From Paenibacillus nasutitermitis (GTDB lineage Bacteria > Bacillota > Bacilli > Paenibacillales > Paenibacillaceae), in the NCBI RefSeq assembly GCF_014641075.1, contig NZ_BMHP01000007.1, positions 1 through 64,000 on the forward strand: DNA of 64,000 nucleotides. The letters run 5' to 3'. The notes under the pieces are model-generated. The model was not told the origin of the DNA and ran no database searches. It saw only the letters and a list, made by a program, of their open reading frames with translations. A program made the position numbers and the translations under genes. Shown here piece after piece: positions 18,073-26,433 of this stretch. The first letter of the stretch is position 1, and every line of letters starts with the position of its first letter.

Positions 18073-18837
18073 ATGAAAGAAAATGAATTTAACTACGAAG
18101 TGGGTAACTACCGGACACCGGATGGGGCACCTACAGATATTGTTATATTCACCATTGTAACCACGGAACGAAGCAGTCTCAAGAAATCTTTGCCAAAGCG
18201 GGATTTGCAGGTGCTGCTGATTGAGCGCAAAGTGTGGCCGTTCGAAGGGGCTTGGGCACTTCCGGGAGGTTTTACGCTCGATACGGAAACCGTATATGAT
18301 TGTGCCCGGCGCGAGCTGAAGGAAGAAACCGGCGTGGATGATGTGCATATTGAATATTTCAACGTATACAGCGAGCCGGGACGCGATCCCCGCGGCTGGA
18401 TCATCTCCCACGCTTTCCTGGCGCTTGTGAATGAGCAGCTGCTGCTCAAGCGGAGAGCATCGGTTGATGCCGCCGATGTGCAATTGTTTCCGGTCGAGGA
18501 AGCCTTGAAGATGAACCTGGCTTTCGACCACCGCGTCATTCTGGAGGACGCGCTGCGTATCATCCGCGACAAAATGCTGACCACAACGATAGCCAGAGAG
18601 TTCCTGCCGGAGGAGTTTACGATCAGTGAGCTTTACCAGGTCATTCAGACCGTAGTGCCGGAATTCGCCGAGCAGAACTTTACCCGCAAGATTACCTCGA
18701 CCCAGAGCCGTCAAGGCATCATTGAAGAAGTCACAGACGAGGATGGCCGGCCCAAACAGTCGAATCTGTATTCCCAGCGGGCTGCTCAACTGTACCGGTT
18801 CAGGGAGCTTGCGCCGCGGCTGTCGATATATGGTTAG
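18073..18837 (+). CDS. nrtR: NrtR-like Nudix transcriptional regulator of NAD metabolism
   Basis: ATG 18073 is preferred to 18049 because GAGG lies 7 bases before it, while 18049 falls inside the candidate operator. The 254-residue product has an N-terminal Nudix domain with a complete Nudix box (G-x5-E-x7-REL-x-EE-x-G-V, starting at GFTLDTE) and a C-terminal winged-helix part (from about EEFTISELYQVIQTVVP). This Nudix plus wHTH layout is that of NrtR, which senses ADP-ribose and represses NAD salvage genes. The genes that follow make PRPP and nicotinamide mononucleotide, in line with that role. Because the Nudix box is intact it may still hydrolyse ADP-ribose-like compounds, unlike many NrtR proteins. 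Confidence 0.8.
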   Translation: MKENEFNYEVGNYRTPDGAPTDIVIFTIVTTERSSLKKSLPKRDLQVLLIERKVWPFEGAWALPGGFTLDTETVYDCARRELKEETGVDDVHIEYFNVYSEPGRDPRGWIISHAFLALVNEQLLLKRRASVDAADVQLFPVEEALKMNLAFDHRVILEDALRIIRDKMLTTTIAREFLPEEFTISELYQVIQTVVPEFAEQNFTRKITSTQSRQGIIEEVTDEDGRPKQSNLYSQRAAQLYRFRELAPRLSIYG

Positions 18838-18870
18838 TTTGAACACTATGAAGCAAAGGGCGTGATCAAG

Positions 18871-19680
18871 ATGATTCTGTTAAACGGCGTGGAACTGGAA
18901 TTCCAGACCTTTCCCAACGGTGAGACACTTGTGAATGGAGAGGCTATTGGCAGCAATATGAAGGACTTCAACACCATCTCTTTCAAATATGAGAATGACA
19001 GCGATCTTATCAAGCTGATGTTTGTGAAAAATGTGCTGGATGAGCGCAGCAAGCCCGCTTCGCTCCTCATCTATTACATGCCTTACAGCCGCATGGACCG
19101 GGTGGAGGGGCTGTCTGTATTCACCCTGAAAGTTGCCGCCAATCTGATCAACTCGCTGCAATTTCATGACGTTACGGTCATCGAGCCGCATTCGGATGTG
19201 ACCTTGGCGCTGCTTAACCGGAGTACCGCCACCTATCCGACCATTGAACTGCTGGAGCGGGTAACGAAGGAGGTTGGCTTCGACCGGGAGCAGGATTATC
19301 TGTTCTTCCCGGATGCGGGCGCCCAGAAGCGCTACAGCAAGGTGAAAGGCTATAAGCAGCTGGTTGGCTTCAAGTCCAGGGATTTTCAGACGGGACAGAT
19401 TCAAAGTCTGGATATCGTTGGTAAGATCCCTGAGAAGCCGTTCAAGGCCATTATTGTAGACGATTTGTGCTCCTACGGCGGAACGTTCATCAGAAGCGCG
19501 GAGAAGCTGAGAGAGATTGGCGCGTCCGCTGTTTATCTGCTTGTCGGCCACTGCGAGAATTCCATTCATCAGGGTAAGATCCTCACGACCGATCTGATCG
19601 ACCGGGTATTCACCACCGATACGATCCTTGATCAGACCGGCCATGACAAAATTACACGATATGAAATCGGAGGTTTTTAA
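18871..19680 (+). CDS. Short ribose-phosphate pyrophosphokinase (PRPP synthetase)
   Basis: ATG 18871 has AAAGGG 10 bases upstream; GTG 18862 is too close to it. The product has 269 residues against about 315 for housekeeping Prs. Visible are YYMPYSRMDRVEG (active-site loop), VTVIEPHSD (metal-binding His region) and IIVDDLCSYGGTF (PRPP-binding loop). It should make PRPP from ribose 5-phosphate and ATP. Lying between the NrtR-like gene and nadV, it probably supplies PRPP for nicotinamide salvage. Short Prs proteins next to NadV are also known from some large phages, so horizontal origin is possible. Confidence 0.85.
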   Translation: MILLNGVELEFQTFPNGETLVNGEAIGSNMKDFNTISFKYENDSDLIKLMFVKNVLDERSKPASLLIYYMPYSRMDRVEGLSVFTLKVAANLINSLQFHDVTVIEPHSDVTLALLNRSTATYPTIELLERVTKEVGFDREQDYLFFPDAGAQKRYSKVKGYKQLVGFKSRDFQTGQIQSLDIVGKIPEKPFKAIIVDDLCSYGGTFIRSAEKLREIGASAVYLLVGHCENSIHQGKILTTDLIDRVFTTDTILDQTGHDKITRYEIGGF

Positions 19681-19681
19681 T

Positions 19682-21166
19682 ATGACACAGCCATTCATTT
19701 ATCCTGCTACGCTGCTTTGCGATTTCTATAAAGTCAGCCACAAAAACCAATATCCCAAAGGGACGGAGCTGGTCTATTCCACCTGGACCGCACGCACCAG
19801 CCGTCTGGAGACGATTGACCGGGTTGTGGCCTTTGGCTTTCAAGCTTTTATCAAGGAATATCTGATCCACTATTTCGATGAGCATTTTTTTGGCAGAAGC
19901 AAAGAAGAAGTGGTCCAGGAATATAAACGGGTGCTCCATTTCGCGCTGGGCACGCAGGACCCCGATGCCTCGCATATTGAAGAATTGCATGATTTGGGCT
20001 ATTTGCCCATCAAGATTAAAGCCATTAAGGAAGGGACGCTGGTACCGGTCAAGGTGCCGATGCTGACGATCGAGAATACGAAGCCGACGTTCTTCTGGCT
20101 GACGAATTATTTGGAAACGCTGATGTCCTGCCAGCTGTGGATGCCGACAACCAGCGCGACGCTTGCTTTTGAATACCGTAAAATACTGGAGCATTTCGCG
20201 AAGGAAACGAATGGGGATACATCCGGCGTCCCTTTCCAGGGACATGATTTCTCGATGCGCGGCATGGGCTCGCTGGAAGCTGCCAAAGGCAGCGGCGCGG
20301 GGCATCTGATTTCGTTCACAGGCACGGACACGATCCCGTCGATTCTGTTCCTGGAGGATTATTACCGTGCCAATCTGGAGAAGGAGCTGGTCGGCACCTC
20401 GATTCCGGCGACCGAGCACAGCGTCATGTGCGCGCATGGCACGGACGAGATGGCTTCCTACCGTTACCTGATCAAAGAGGTGTACCCGAGCGGGTTTGTA
20501 TCCATTGTGTCGGACACCTGGGATTTATGGAGCGTGCTGGATGTGGTCATCCGCGGACTGAAGGAGGATATTCTCAGCCGGGACGGCCGTGTAGTGATCC
20601 GTCCGGACAGCGGGGACCCGGTGAAGATCATCTGCGGCGACCCGGATTCCACGCATGAGTTCGAGCGCAAGGGCGTGATCGAAATCCTCTGGGACATTTT
20701 CGGCGGGACGACGACAGAGAAAGGCTTCAAGCAGCTCGACAGCCATATTGGAGCCATTTATGGCGATGCCATTACAATCGCGCGCTGCCGGGAAATTTGC
20801 GAGAAGCTGGCGGCCAAGGGTTTTGCTTCGACGAATATGGTATTTGGCATCGGATCCTATACGTACCAATATAATACCCGTGACACCTTCGGTTTTGCGC
20901 TGAAATCGACCTTCACGATCGTAAACGGCGAAGAGCGGAAGATCTACAAGGACCCCAAGACCGACAGCGGAGTCAAGAAATCGCAGACGGGGCTTGTGCT
21001 TGTGGAAGAGAAGGACGGCGTGCTGACCTATACCGATAATCTGAGCATGGCCGAGTATACGGCGAAGCAGGCGGATGATGAGCTGGCGGTTGTTTTCGAG
21101 GATGGGAAGCTGCTTGTGGATCAGAGCATTGCGGATATCCGCGCCAATCTGCTGGCGCATCTGTAG
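19682..21166 (+). CDS. nadV: Nicotinamide phosphoribosyltransferase
   Basis: ATG 19682 follows AATCGGAGG with about 9 bases between and begins two bases after the prs-like stop. The 494-residue protein matches the NadV/NAMPT family in length and motifs: LLCDFYKVSHKNQYPKG at the N-terminus, SVMCAHG, VSDTWDLWSVL and VVIRPDSGDPVKI in the phosphoribosyl-binding half, and GIGSYTYQYNTRDTFGFA near the end. The enzyme joins nicotinamide to PRPP to give NMN, the first step of the two-step, deamidation-free NAD route. No NMN adenylyltransferase gene is next to it, so that step must be served from elsewhere. Confidence 0.93.
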   Translation: MTQPFIYPATLLCDFYKVSHKNQYPKGTELVYSTWTARTSRLETIDRVVAFGFQAFIKEYLIHYFDEHFFGRSKEEVVQEYKRVLHFALGTQDPDASHIEELHDLGYLPIKIKAIKEGTLVPVKVPMLTIENTKPTFFWLTNYLETLMSCQLWMPTTSATLAFEYRKILEHFAKETNGDTSGVPFQGHDFSMRGMGSLEAAKGSGAGHLISFTGTDTIPSILFLEDYYRANLEKELVGTSIPATEHSVMCAHGTDEMASYRYLIKEVYPSGFVSIVSDTWDLWSVLDVVIRGLKEDILSRDGRVVIRPDSGDPVKIICGDPDSTHEFERKGVIEILWDIFGGTTTEKGFKQLDSHIGAIYGDAITIARCREICEKLAAKGFASTNMVFGIGSYTYQYNTRDTFGFALKSTFTIVNGEERKIYKDPKTDSGVKKSQTGLVLVEEKDGVLTYTDNLSMAEYTAKQADDELAVVFEDGKLLVDQSIADIRANLLAHL

Positions 21167-21187
21167 GAGGAAAGAGAGGCGATTCGA

Positions 21188-21691
21188 ATGGCTATATATG
21201 TTCGCGACAACTTCTTTAGTACGGGAATAACCGAAATGATGAATGAGAAGGGAGAGAAGCTGGGAGAGCTGGATTTGAAGAGCGCTTTCGGCTCTTCTCT
21301 GGATATCTATGATGCGGGCGGAAGGCGGATGTATGGCGGCAAATTCCGCTTCTTCTCCAACAAGTGGGAGGTTACGCAGGGCCATGACAGCCTGGTCGGG
21401 GTGCTTCGGGTCAGGATGAGCTTCCTGTCCAAGCGCTTTGAGTATGAGGCGGAGGGACGGGGGACTTACGAGATCACGTCACCGGCATTTTCCAAGGAAT
21501 ACAGCATTCAGCGCATCGATACACAGGAGCAGGTAGCCAGCTTCGAGCGAACAAGCGGATGGCTTCATTCCGGCGCCTATTGCCTGGAGAACCATTCGGA
21601 CGACCTTAATGATTACGAGCTGGCGGCAGTCGTGATGGGCGTTCAGGCAATCCGCAGAAGACAGTCGGCAAGTGCAGGCGGCTCGGCCTAG
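21188..21691 (+). CDS. Small conserved protein, LURP-one/tubby-like fold suspected
   Basis: The start lies 22 bases after the nadV stop with GGAGGAAAG upstream, so it is the last gene of the NAD-salvage operon. The 167 residues have no signal peptide or membrane segment. Short alternating strands with DIYDAGGRRMYGGKFRFFS, a turn, and a late helix (DYELAAVVMGVQAIRRR) resemble the beta-barrel plus central helix of LURP-one/tubby-C-like proteins such as Bacillus YxjI. No catalytic motif was recognised. The link to NAD metabolism is by position only. Confidence 0.55.
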   Translation: MAIYVRDNFFSTGITEMMNEKGEKLGELDLKSAFGSSLDIYDAGGRRMYGGKFRFFSNKWEVTQGHDSLVGVLRVRMSFLSKRFEYEAEGRGTYEITSPAFSKEYSIQRIDTQEQVASFERTSGWLHSGAYCLENHSDDLNDYELAAVVMGVQAIRRRQSASAGGSA

Positions 21692-21722
21692 TGCCAAGCC
21701 CTGCATTTTTTTATTTTTGCTC
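21673..21722 (+). terminator. Terminator overlapping the end of the operon
   Basis: TGCAGG (21673) pairs with CCTGCA across an inner weak stem and is followed by a run of seven Ts. It overlaps the last codons of the small conserved gene and ends the NAD-salvage operon. Confidence 0.7.
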
Positions 21723-21764
21723 CGGTAGGGTTATAATGTGGAAAAGAAAACAAGGAGGCTTCCC

Positions 21765-23120
21765 ATGGATTACAAAGCGTATTTCGAGCAGCGAAGAGAA
21801 GAACATCTGAACCAGCTCAAGGAATGGATCTCCATTCCCAGCATTTCGGCATTGTCCGAGCATAAGGAAGATGTGAACAGGGCGGCAAACTGGCTGGCGG
21901 AAACGCTGAAGAAAGCAGGCTTGGAGAACGTTGAGGTTCACCAGACGCAAGGACATCCCATCGTCTATGCCGACCATCTGCATGCGCCGGGAAGGCCGAC
22001 CGTTCTGGTCTATGGCCATTATGACGTACAGCCGGTGGACCCCCTTCATCTGTGGGAAACGCCGCCGTTCGAACCGCAGATCCGGGACAACAAGCTGTAT
22101 GCAAGGGGAGCGACGGATGATAAAGGCCAGCTCTTCCTGCATCTTAAGGCCGTTGAGGCCTTGATTCAGCAGGGAACGCCGCTTCCGGTCAACATCAAGC
22201 TGTGCATTGAAGGCGAGGAGGAAGTGTCCAGCACGAATCTCCATCCCTTCATCGATACATACAAGGACAAGCTGGCTGCCGATGTTGTCGTGATTTCCGA
22301 TACGGAGCTGCTTGCTCCGGGCAAACCCGCGATCAGCACCGGGCTTCGCGGACTATGCTCGCTTGACGTATCCGTGCGCACAGCCAAGTCGGATCTGCAC
22401 TCCGGAACCTTCGGGGGAGGCGTTCCCAACGCGCTGCATGCGCTGGTTTCCCTGCTGGCGTCGCTCCATGATGAGAAAGGGCGCATTGCGGTGGAAGGGT
22501 TCTATGACGATGTGCCGGATCTCACGCCAGAAATGAGAGCGGAGCTTGCGCGTAAAAGCTTCGACGAGGAGCAGCAGAAGCTCACGCTTGATCTCGATGC
22601 GCTTTATGGCGAGGAAGGTTATTCCTATGTTGAACGGACCGGCGCACGGCCGACGCTGGAAATCAACGGCATGTACGGCGGTTTCCAGGGGGAAGGCACC
22701 AAGACGGTTATCCCCTGCCAGGCCCACGCCAAAATCACCTGCCGGCTCGTCGGGCAGCAGAATCCCCAGGATATTCTGGACAAAATCGAACGTCATATCC
22801 GCAGCCATACGCCGCCAGGCGCGAGGGTGACGGTTACCCAGCGGGAGAAAGGCAATCCGTTTACGATCGACCCGTCCACTCCCCTGCTGCAGAAGGCGGC
22901 CGACGCCTACGAGCGGGTATACGGCACCCGTCCCGTCTTCACCAAGGATGGCGGTTCGATTCCCATTGTCGAGGCATTGTCCCGTGTATTGTCCGTGCCG
23001 GTCGTCCTGATGGGCTTCGGGCTTCCGGATGAGAATCTCCACGCTCCCAATGAGCATTTCCATTTGGAGAATTTCGACAAAGGGCTGCTGACGATCGTGG
23101 AATTTCTGAATTCGATCTGA
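21765..23120 (+). CDS. M20 family dipeptidase
   Basis: ATG 21765 has AAGGAGG 7 bases upstream, better than in-frame GTG 21738. The 451-residue zinc peptidase has the M20 signatures LVYGHYDVQPVDP (metal His), ARGATDDKGQ (bridging Asp), IEGEEEVSS (catalytic Glu pair), and a late HAPNEHFHLENF. A dimerisation domain interrupts the catalytic one. Members with this pattern cut dipeptides or acyl-amino acids in the cytosol. The gene appears monocistronic. Confidence 0.9.
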   Translation: MDYKAYFEQRREEHLNQLKEWISIPSISALSEHKEDVNRAANWLAETLKKAGLENVEVHQTQGHPIVYADHLHAPGRPTVLVYGHYDVQPVDPLHLWETPPFEPQIRDNKLYARGATDDKGQLFLHLKAVEALIQQGTPLPVNIKLCIEGEEEVSSTNLHPFIDTYKDKLAADVVVISDTELLAPGKPAISTGLRGLCSLDVSVRTAKSDLHSGTFGGGVPNALHALVSLLASLHDEKGRIAVEGFYDDVPDLTPEMRAELARKSFDEEQQKLTLDLDALYGEEGYSYVERTGARPTLEINGMYGGFQGEGTKTVIPCQAHAKITCRLVGQQNPQDILDKIERHIRSHTPPGARVTVTQREKGNPFTIDPSTPLLQKAADAYERVYGTRPVFTKDGGSIPIVEALSRVLSVPVVLMGFGLPDENLHAPNEHFHLENFDKGLLTIVEFLNSI

Positions 23121-23180
23121 TTGCTTCGATGCGGCGACAAAGGAGCCGCTGAAGGCGTCATTTGATCTTCCGATCGCTGT

Positions 23181-23237
23181 TGCAGCCAGATGATTTCTAA
23201 TTAGATAAACCCTGAAAGGGGTTATCATCCGGCTGCA
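23181..23237. repeat. Nested inverted repeat
   Basis: Outer arms of 14 bp (TGCAGCCAGATGAT and ATCATCCGGCTGCA, one A/C mismatch) enclose an inner hairpin AACCC-TGAAAG-GGGTT. There is no T run on either strand, which speaks against a simple terminator. It lies 60 bases after the dipeptidase gene and may be an mRNA end or a small palindromic repeat. Confidence 0.7.
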
Positions 23238-23349
23238 AAGGCGAACGCTCCGCTTCTCCAGATTCAAATGCCCCTTCCGCTTTCGTTCTCCGTGAAAAGT
23301 TGCTTATCGAGGCGACATATTGGAAGGATGACTGCCCACATTGTATCCG

Positions 23350-23891
23350 TTAAAGAGACTTGTCCAAGCGATATCTATAATATTTAAAATCAAGTTGCTC
23401 ATTCATAATATGAACAAGCAAATTACGTACATCAATAAGCTGGAATCCACAATATTCCAAAACCTTCTGAGATGGAATGTTATCAACCTCAACCGTTCCT
23501 ATTAAATAAGGAATATCAAAATACTTCTCGATCCATTCAAGAGCTGCTTTTGCAGCCTCCTTGGCATAACCATGCCCTCTTGCGAAGGGAAGTATTCCAT
23601 AACCAAACTCAGGTTCATGAGGTCATCATGTTCTTGTGCAGCAACCTGCCCCACAATATCACCTGTTGCCTTTTCAAAGATTCCTAGGCATATTGCTCCG
23701 GTTACAATATCCATCATTTCATAATTTGAAAGCTGCCAGTTAAAAAATTCTTTTGCCCTTGGCTTCTGCATTTGCCATCCTCCATACTCAGGCATATCCA
23801 AAAGTTTTTTAAACTGTTCAAAATCACTTTCGTCAAATGTTCTGACAATCAATCTTTCTGTTTTGATATAAACTTTGTTTAAGCCGCTCAT
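23350..23891 (-). pseudogene. GNAT acetyltransferase with a frameshift
   Basis: Reading leftward from ATG at 23891 (GAGAGAGGTG upstream) gives a normal GNAT N-terminus (TERLIVRTFDESDFEQFKKLL). Near 23612-23625 the frame is lost. The other frame then continues the family correctly through HEPEFGYGILPFARG, GYAKEAAKAALEW and NIPSQKVLEYCGFQ to a TAA at 23350. One missing base in the run coding for HDD/HEPEF explains it. The rest of the reading is intact, so the mutation is recent, or the base call should be checked. The acceptor substrate is unknown. Confidence 0.85.
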
Positions 23892-24024
23892 GAAGCAACA
23901 CCTCTCTCCACATATTTTCAGTGATGCAATAACACCTGATTTGAATGTACAAGCGGGGTTATATTCGTTGATATTCAAACAATTTCGTCCATTGGAGCAG
24001 AATGCTTCCTGGAATAGTGAAACA

Positions 24025-24172
24025 ATGATTCACGCGTCAGCGGGAGGAAACGTTCTGGAGAAACGGAAGTGTTCGCCTTTGCCCTGGGATTTCTACCACT
24101 AAAGACCTTATATGATCAAAAGAAATCTGGGAGCAAGAAGCGATCGGAAGAATGTTCCACCCGCGAGAGCGT
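24025..24172. repeat. ~148-bp imperfect-palindrome repeat, copy 1
   Basis: Copy 1 of a direct repeat whose second copy starts 203 bases further on. Alignment is gap-free with about six differences over 148 bp. The ends are imperfect inverted repeats (left GCGGGAGGAAACGTTCT; right end, read on the other strand, GCGGGTGGAACATTCT) and the inner parts also pair roughly. It could be a small non-autonomous transposable element or a structured intergenic repeat. No coding content was seen. Confidence 0.85.
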
Positions 24173-24227
24173 TAGCTTGCTAAGCCTGCGAAATCCAATC
24201 AATTATCAGGTCTGAAAAAAGGTCTAC

Positions 24228-24375
24228 ATGATTCACGCGTCAGCGGGAGGAAACGTTCTGGAGAAACGGAGGTGTTCGCCTTTGCCCTGGGATTTCTACA
24301 GCTAAAGACCTTATTTGATAAAAAGAAATCTGGGAGCAAGAAACGATCGGAAGAATGTTCCACCCGCGAGAGCGT
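24228..24375. repeat. ~148-bp imperfect-palindrome repeat, copy 2
   Basis: Second copy of the same element in the same direction, separated from copy 1 by 55 bases. The short sequences right outside the two copies differ, so a clear target-site duplication cannot be named. Confidence 0.85.
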
Positions 24376-24729
24376 AAGAGCTTCGGTTATTCGTCGTTTG
24401 CAGCCCCCATTGTACAAATCATTCTAAGAGATCTCCCGCTTCCCCGCATTGCAGATTCTCCTTCTACGACCCGAAAGCGCCTGCCCATTCTATTCTAATG
24501 GTTTCGAGAATCAGCTGTCGATGCCCTGAAAATATCTTTAATTTGGACGCAATCCCATATAATAACGTTTAAAATTTGTTGATTGACGTATGTGGTACGA
24601 TAAGAGGGCACAAAACCGAACGCGGGTTCATTCCGCGTTATTGGCCGTGCGCAGCCGGATATAAAGAAGATCAGATCATGATGGGCATGGGGGCGGTCAT
24701 CCATTTTTTTAACACGATTCTTTAACAAT
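24376..24729. other. Non-coding stretch before second sensor kinase
   Basis: No gene is supported here. A TATAAT (24558-24563) could serve as -10 of the kinase promoter, but no good -35 stands 17 bases before it. The last bases before the kinase ATG lack a visible Shine-Dalgarno sequence. Confidence 0.4.
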
Positions 24730-26421
24730 ATGAAAATTCAAAACAAGCTGTTTATGACGATCGCGCCTTTGTTTCTGATCGGAATCGTGCTTCTCACTTC
24801 TATCGCCTACCAGGTGGCAGAGCGAAGCATCGTACGCCAGGTGAGGGAATCGAAGCAGCTTATTTTACAGCAGGTTTCCGAGAAGCTGGAGGCGATCAAT
24901 CAGAACATGCTGTCGGTATCGAATATTTATTTTCTGGATTCCAAAATACGTGACTGGCTTCGCAATGATGACCGTTCATCTGAATACGAAAAGTACAAAT
25001 CACTTGCGGAAGTTAATGATGCGGTCAATCAAACAGGGAACTATTTTAAGCATCTGAAATATACAACCGCTTTCATCGGTTTTAACGGAATTTCCTATTC
25101 GAGCTCCGCTGACGAGCAGGGGGACTATGACTTTGCTCAGGAACTGAAGATGACCCGCGAGATCACCGACATTAACAAAATGCATTGGAGCGATACGTAC
25201 CTTCATCACGGGAAATACGTTTTTTCGGCCATGCGGTATTTGCGGGATGTTTATACCGGGGAAGATCTGGGCTTATTGATTCTCGATTTTGAGGAGCGTG
25301 TGCTGTTTGACGCCTATAAAAATCTGACCGGTATTAATCTGATGATTATGAATGCCGACGGCGGTGTCCTCTCTGACCGCGACCAGGCGATGATCGGGGA
25401 AAGCTTCGGCGACGATTCTTTTTTCCGGAAGCTGCAGCCGTACGAAAAAGGCAGCTTTATGATGGAGGATGAGGGTGCGAAGTCTCTTGTTACCTTCCGC
25501 AAAGTTCCGTCAATGAACTGGTATTTGGTGGAGAGAATACCTCTTTCGATATTGTTGAAGGACATGAACAATGTGAGAGAGCTTATCTTTCTTTCGGCAT
25601 TTGGCATTCTTATTGCTCTGTTTGCGCTGACTTATTATTTTTCTTACCGCATTTCCTCTCCGCTCAAAAGATTGGTCCGATCCATGCAGCAGGCTCAGAG
25701 CGGCGATTTCAAGATGCTGGTTACGGTCGACCGGAAGGACGAAATCGGCATCCTGATGAAAAAGTACAATACGATGCTCATGCGGATCGCACAGCTGCTG
25801 GTTGAAGTGCAAAACGAGAACGAATTGAAGCGGAAAGCGGAAATACAAGCGCTGCAGTCGCAAATCAATCCTCATTTTCTGTACAATACCTTAAACTCGA
25901 TCCGATGGATGGCGAAAATCAACAATACCGGGATGGTCAACAAGATGATTATATCGCTCGTGCGTCTGCTCCGGCAGAGTCTCAGCCAAGGCCAGGAGTG
26001 GATTGCCTTCGACGAGGAATTGAAGTTTCTTGAAGACTATATTCTGATTCAGAAAGTCCGCTATGGAGATAAATTTGATGTCATCTTTGATATCGAGGAA
26101 GATGTGAGGGCGTGCATGACAGTAAAGCTGCTGATCCAGCCGCTGCTTGAGAATGCCATTTTCCATGGGATTGAGCCAAAAGACGGCAATGGTATGATCC
26201 GGGTGGAGGCCCGGATGCAAGGGGGGCAGATCATGGTTTCCATTGAAGACGACGGTGTGGGTATGGATCCCGACAAAGGCAGAAACGGACTAGGCATTCG
26301 CAGCGCCGAGCAGCGAATCAAACTGCATTTCGGTGAAAAATATGGACTGAAGGTAGACAGCCGGATAGGTACGGGGACACGCGTCACTCTATGGATACCG
26401 GTCATCAAGGAGAACAGATAG
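24730..26421 (+). CDS. YesM-type sensor histidine kinase (sulfatase cassette)
   Basis: The start ATG 24730 is chosen from the typical N-terminus (MKIQNKLFMTIAP, then a membrane helix); no clear ribosome binding site precedes it. The 563 residues hold a membrane segment (about 8-28), an extracytoplasmic sensor, a second helix (about 286-306), HAMP (ISSPLKRLVRSMQQAQSGDF), the His-kinase motif INPHFLYNTLNSIRWM (His382), and an HATPase domain with PLLENAIFHG and DDGVGM. It is a paralogue of the kinase at 8.2 kb, encoded 12 bases before its response regulator. The signal is probably a glycan handled by the downstream transporter and sulfatase. Confidence 0.92.
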   Translation: MKIQNKLFMTIAPLFLIGIVLLTSIAYQVAERSIVRQVRESKQLILQQVSEKLEAINQNMLSVSNIYFLDSKIRDWLRNDDRSSEYEKYKSLAEVNDAVNQTGNYFKHLKYTTAFIGFNGISYSSSADEQGDYDFAQELKMTREITDINKMHWSDTYLHHGKYVFSAMRYLRDVYTGEDLGLLILDFEERVLFDAYKNLTGINLMIMNADGGVLSDRDQAMIGESFGDDSFFRKLQPYEKGSFMMEDEGAKSLVTFRKVPSMNWYLVERIPLSILLKDMNNVRELIFLSAFGILIALFALTYYFSYRISSPLKRLVRSMQQAQSGDFKMLVTVDRKDEIGILMKKYNTMLMRIAQLLVEVQNENELKRKAEIQALQSQINPHFLYNTLNSIRWMAKINNTGMVNKMIISLVRLLRQSLSQGQEWIAFDEELKFLEDYILIQKVRYGDKFDVIFDIEEDVRACMTVKLLIQPLLENAIFHGIEPKDGNGMIRVEARMQGGQIMVSIEDDGVGMDPDKGRNGLGIRSAEQRIKLHFGEKYGLKVDSRIGTGTRVTLWIPVIKENR

Positions 26422-26433
26422 GAGCGATGCATC

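Noticed and set aside
24025..24375. CRISPR array from the repeated units
   Set aside because: Only two copies of about 148 bp with a single 55-bp gap; far from CRISPR repeat/spacer sizes and no cas genes.
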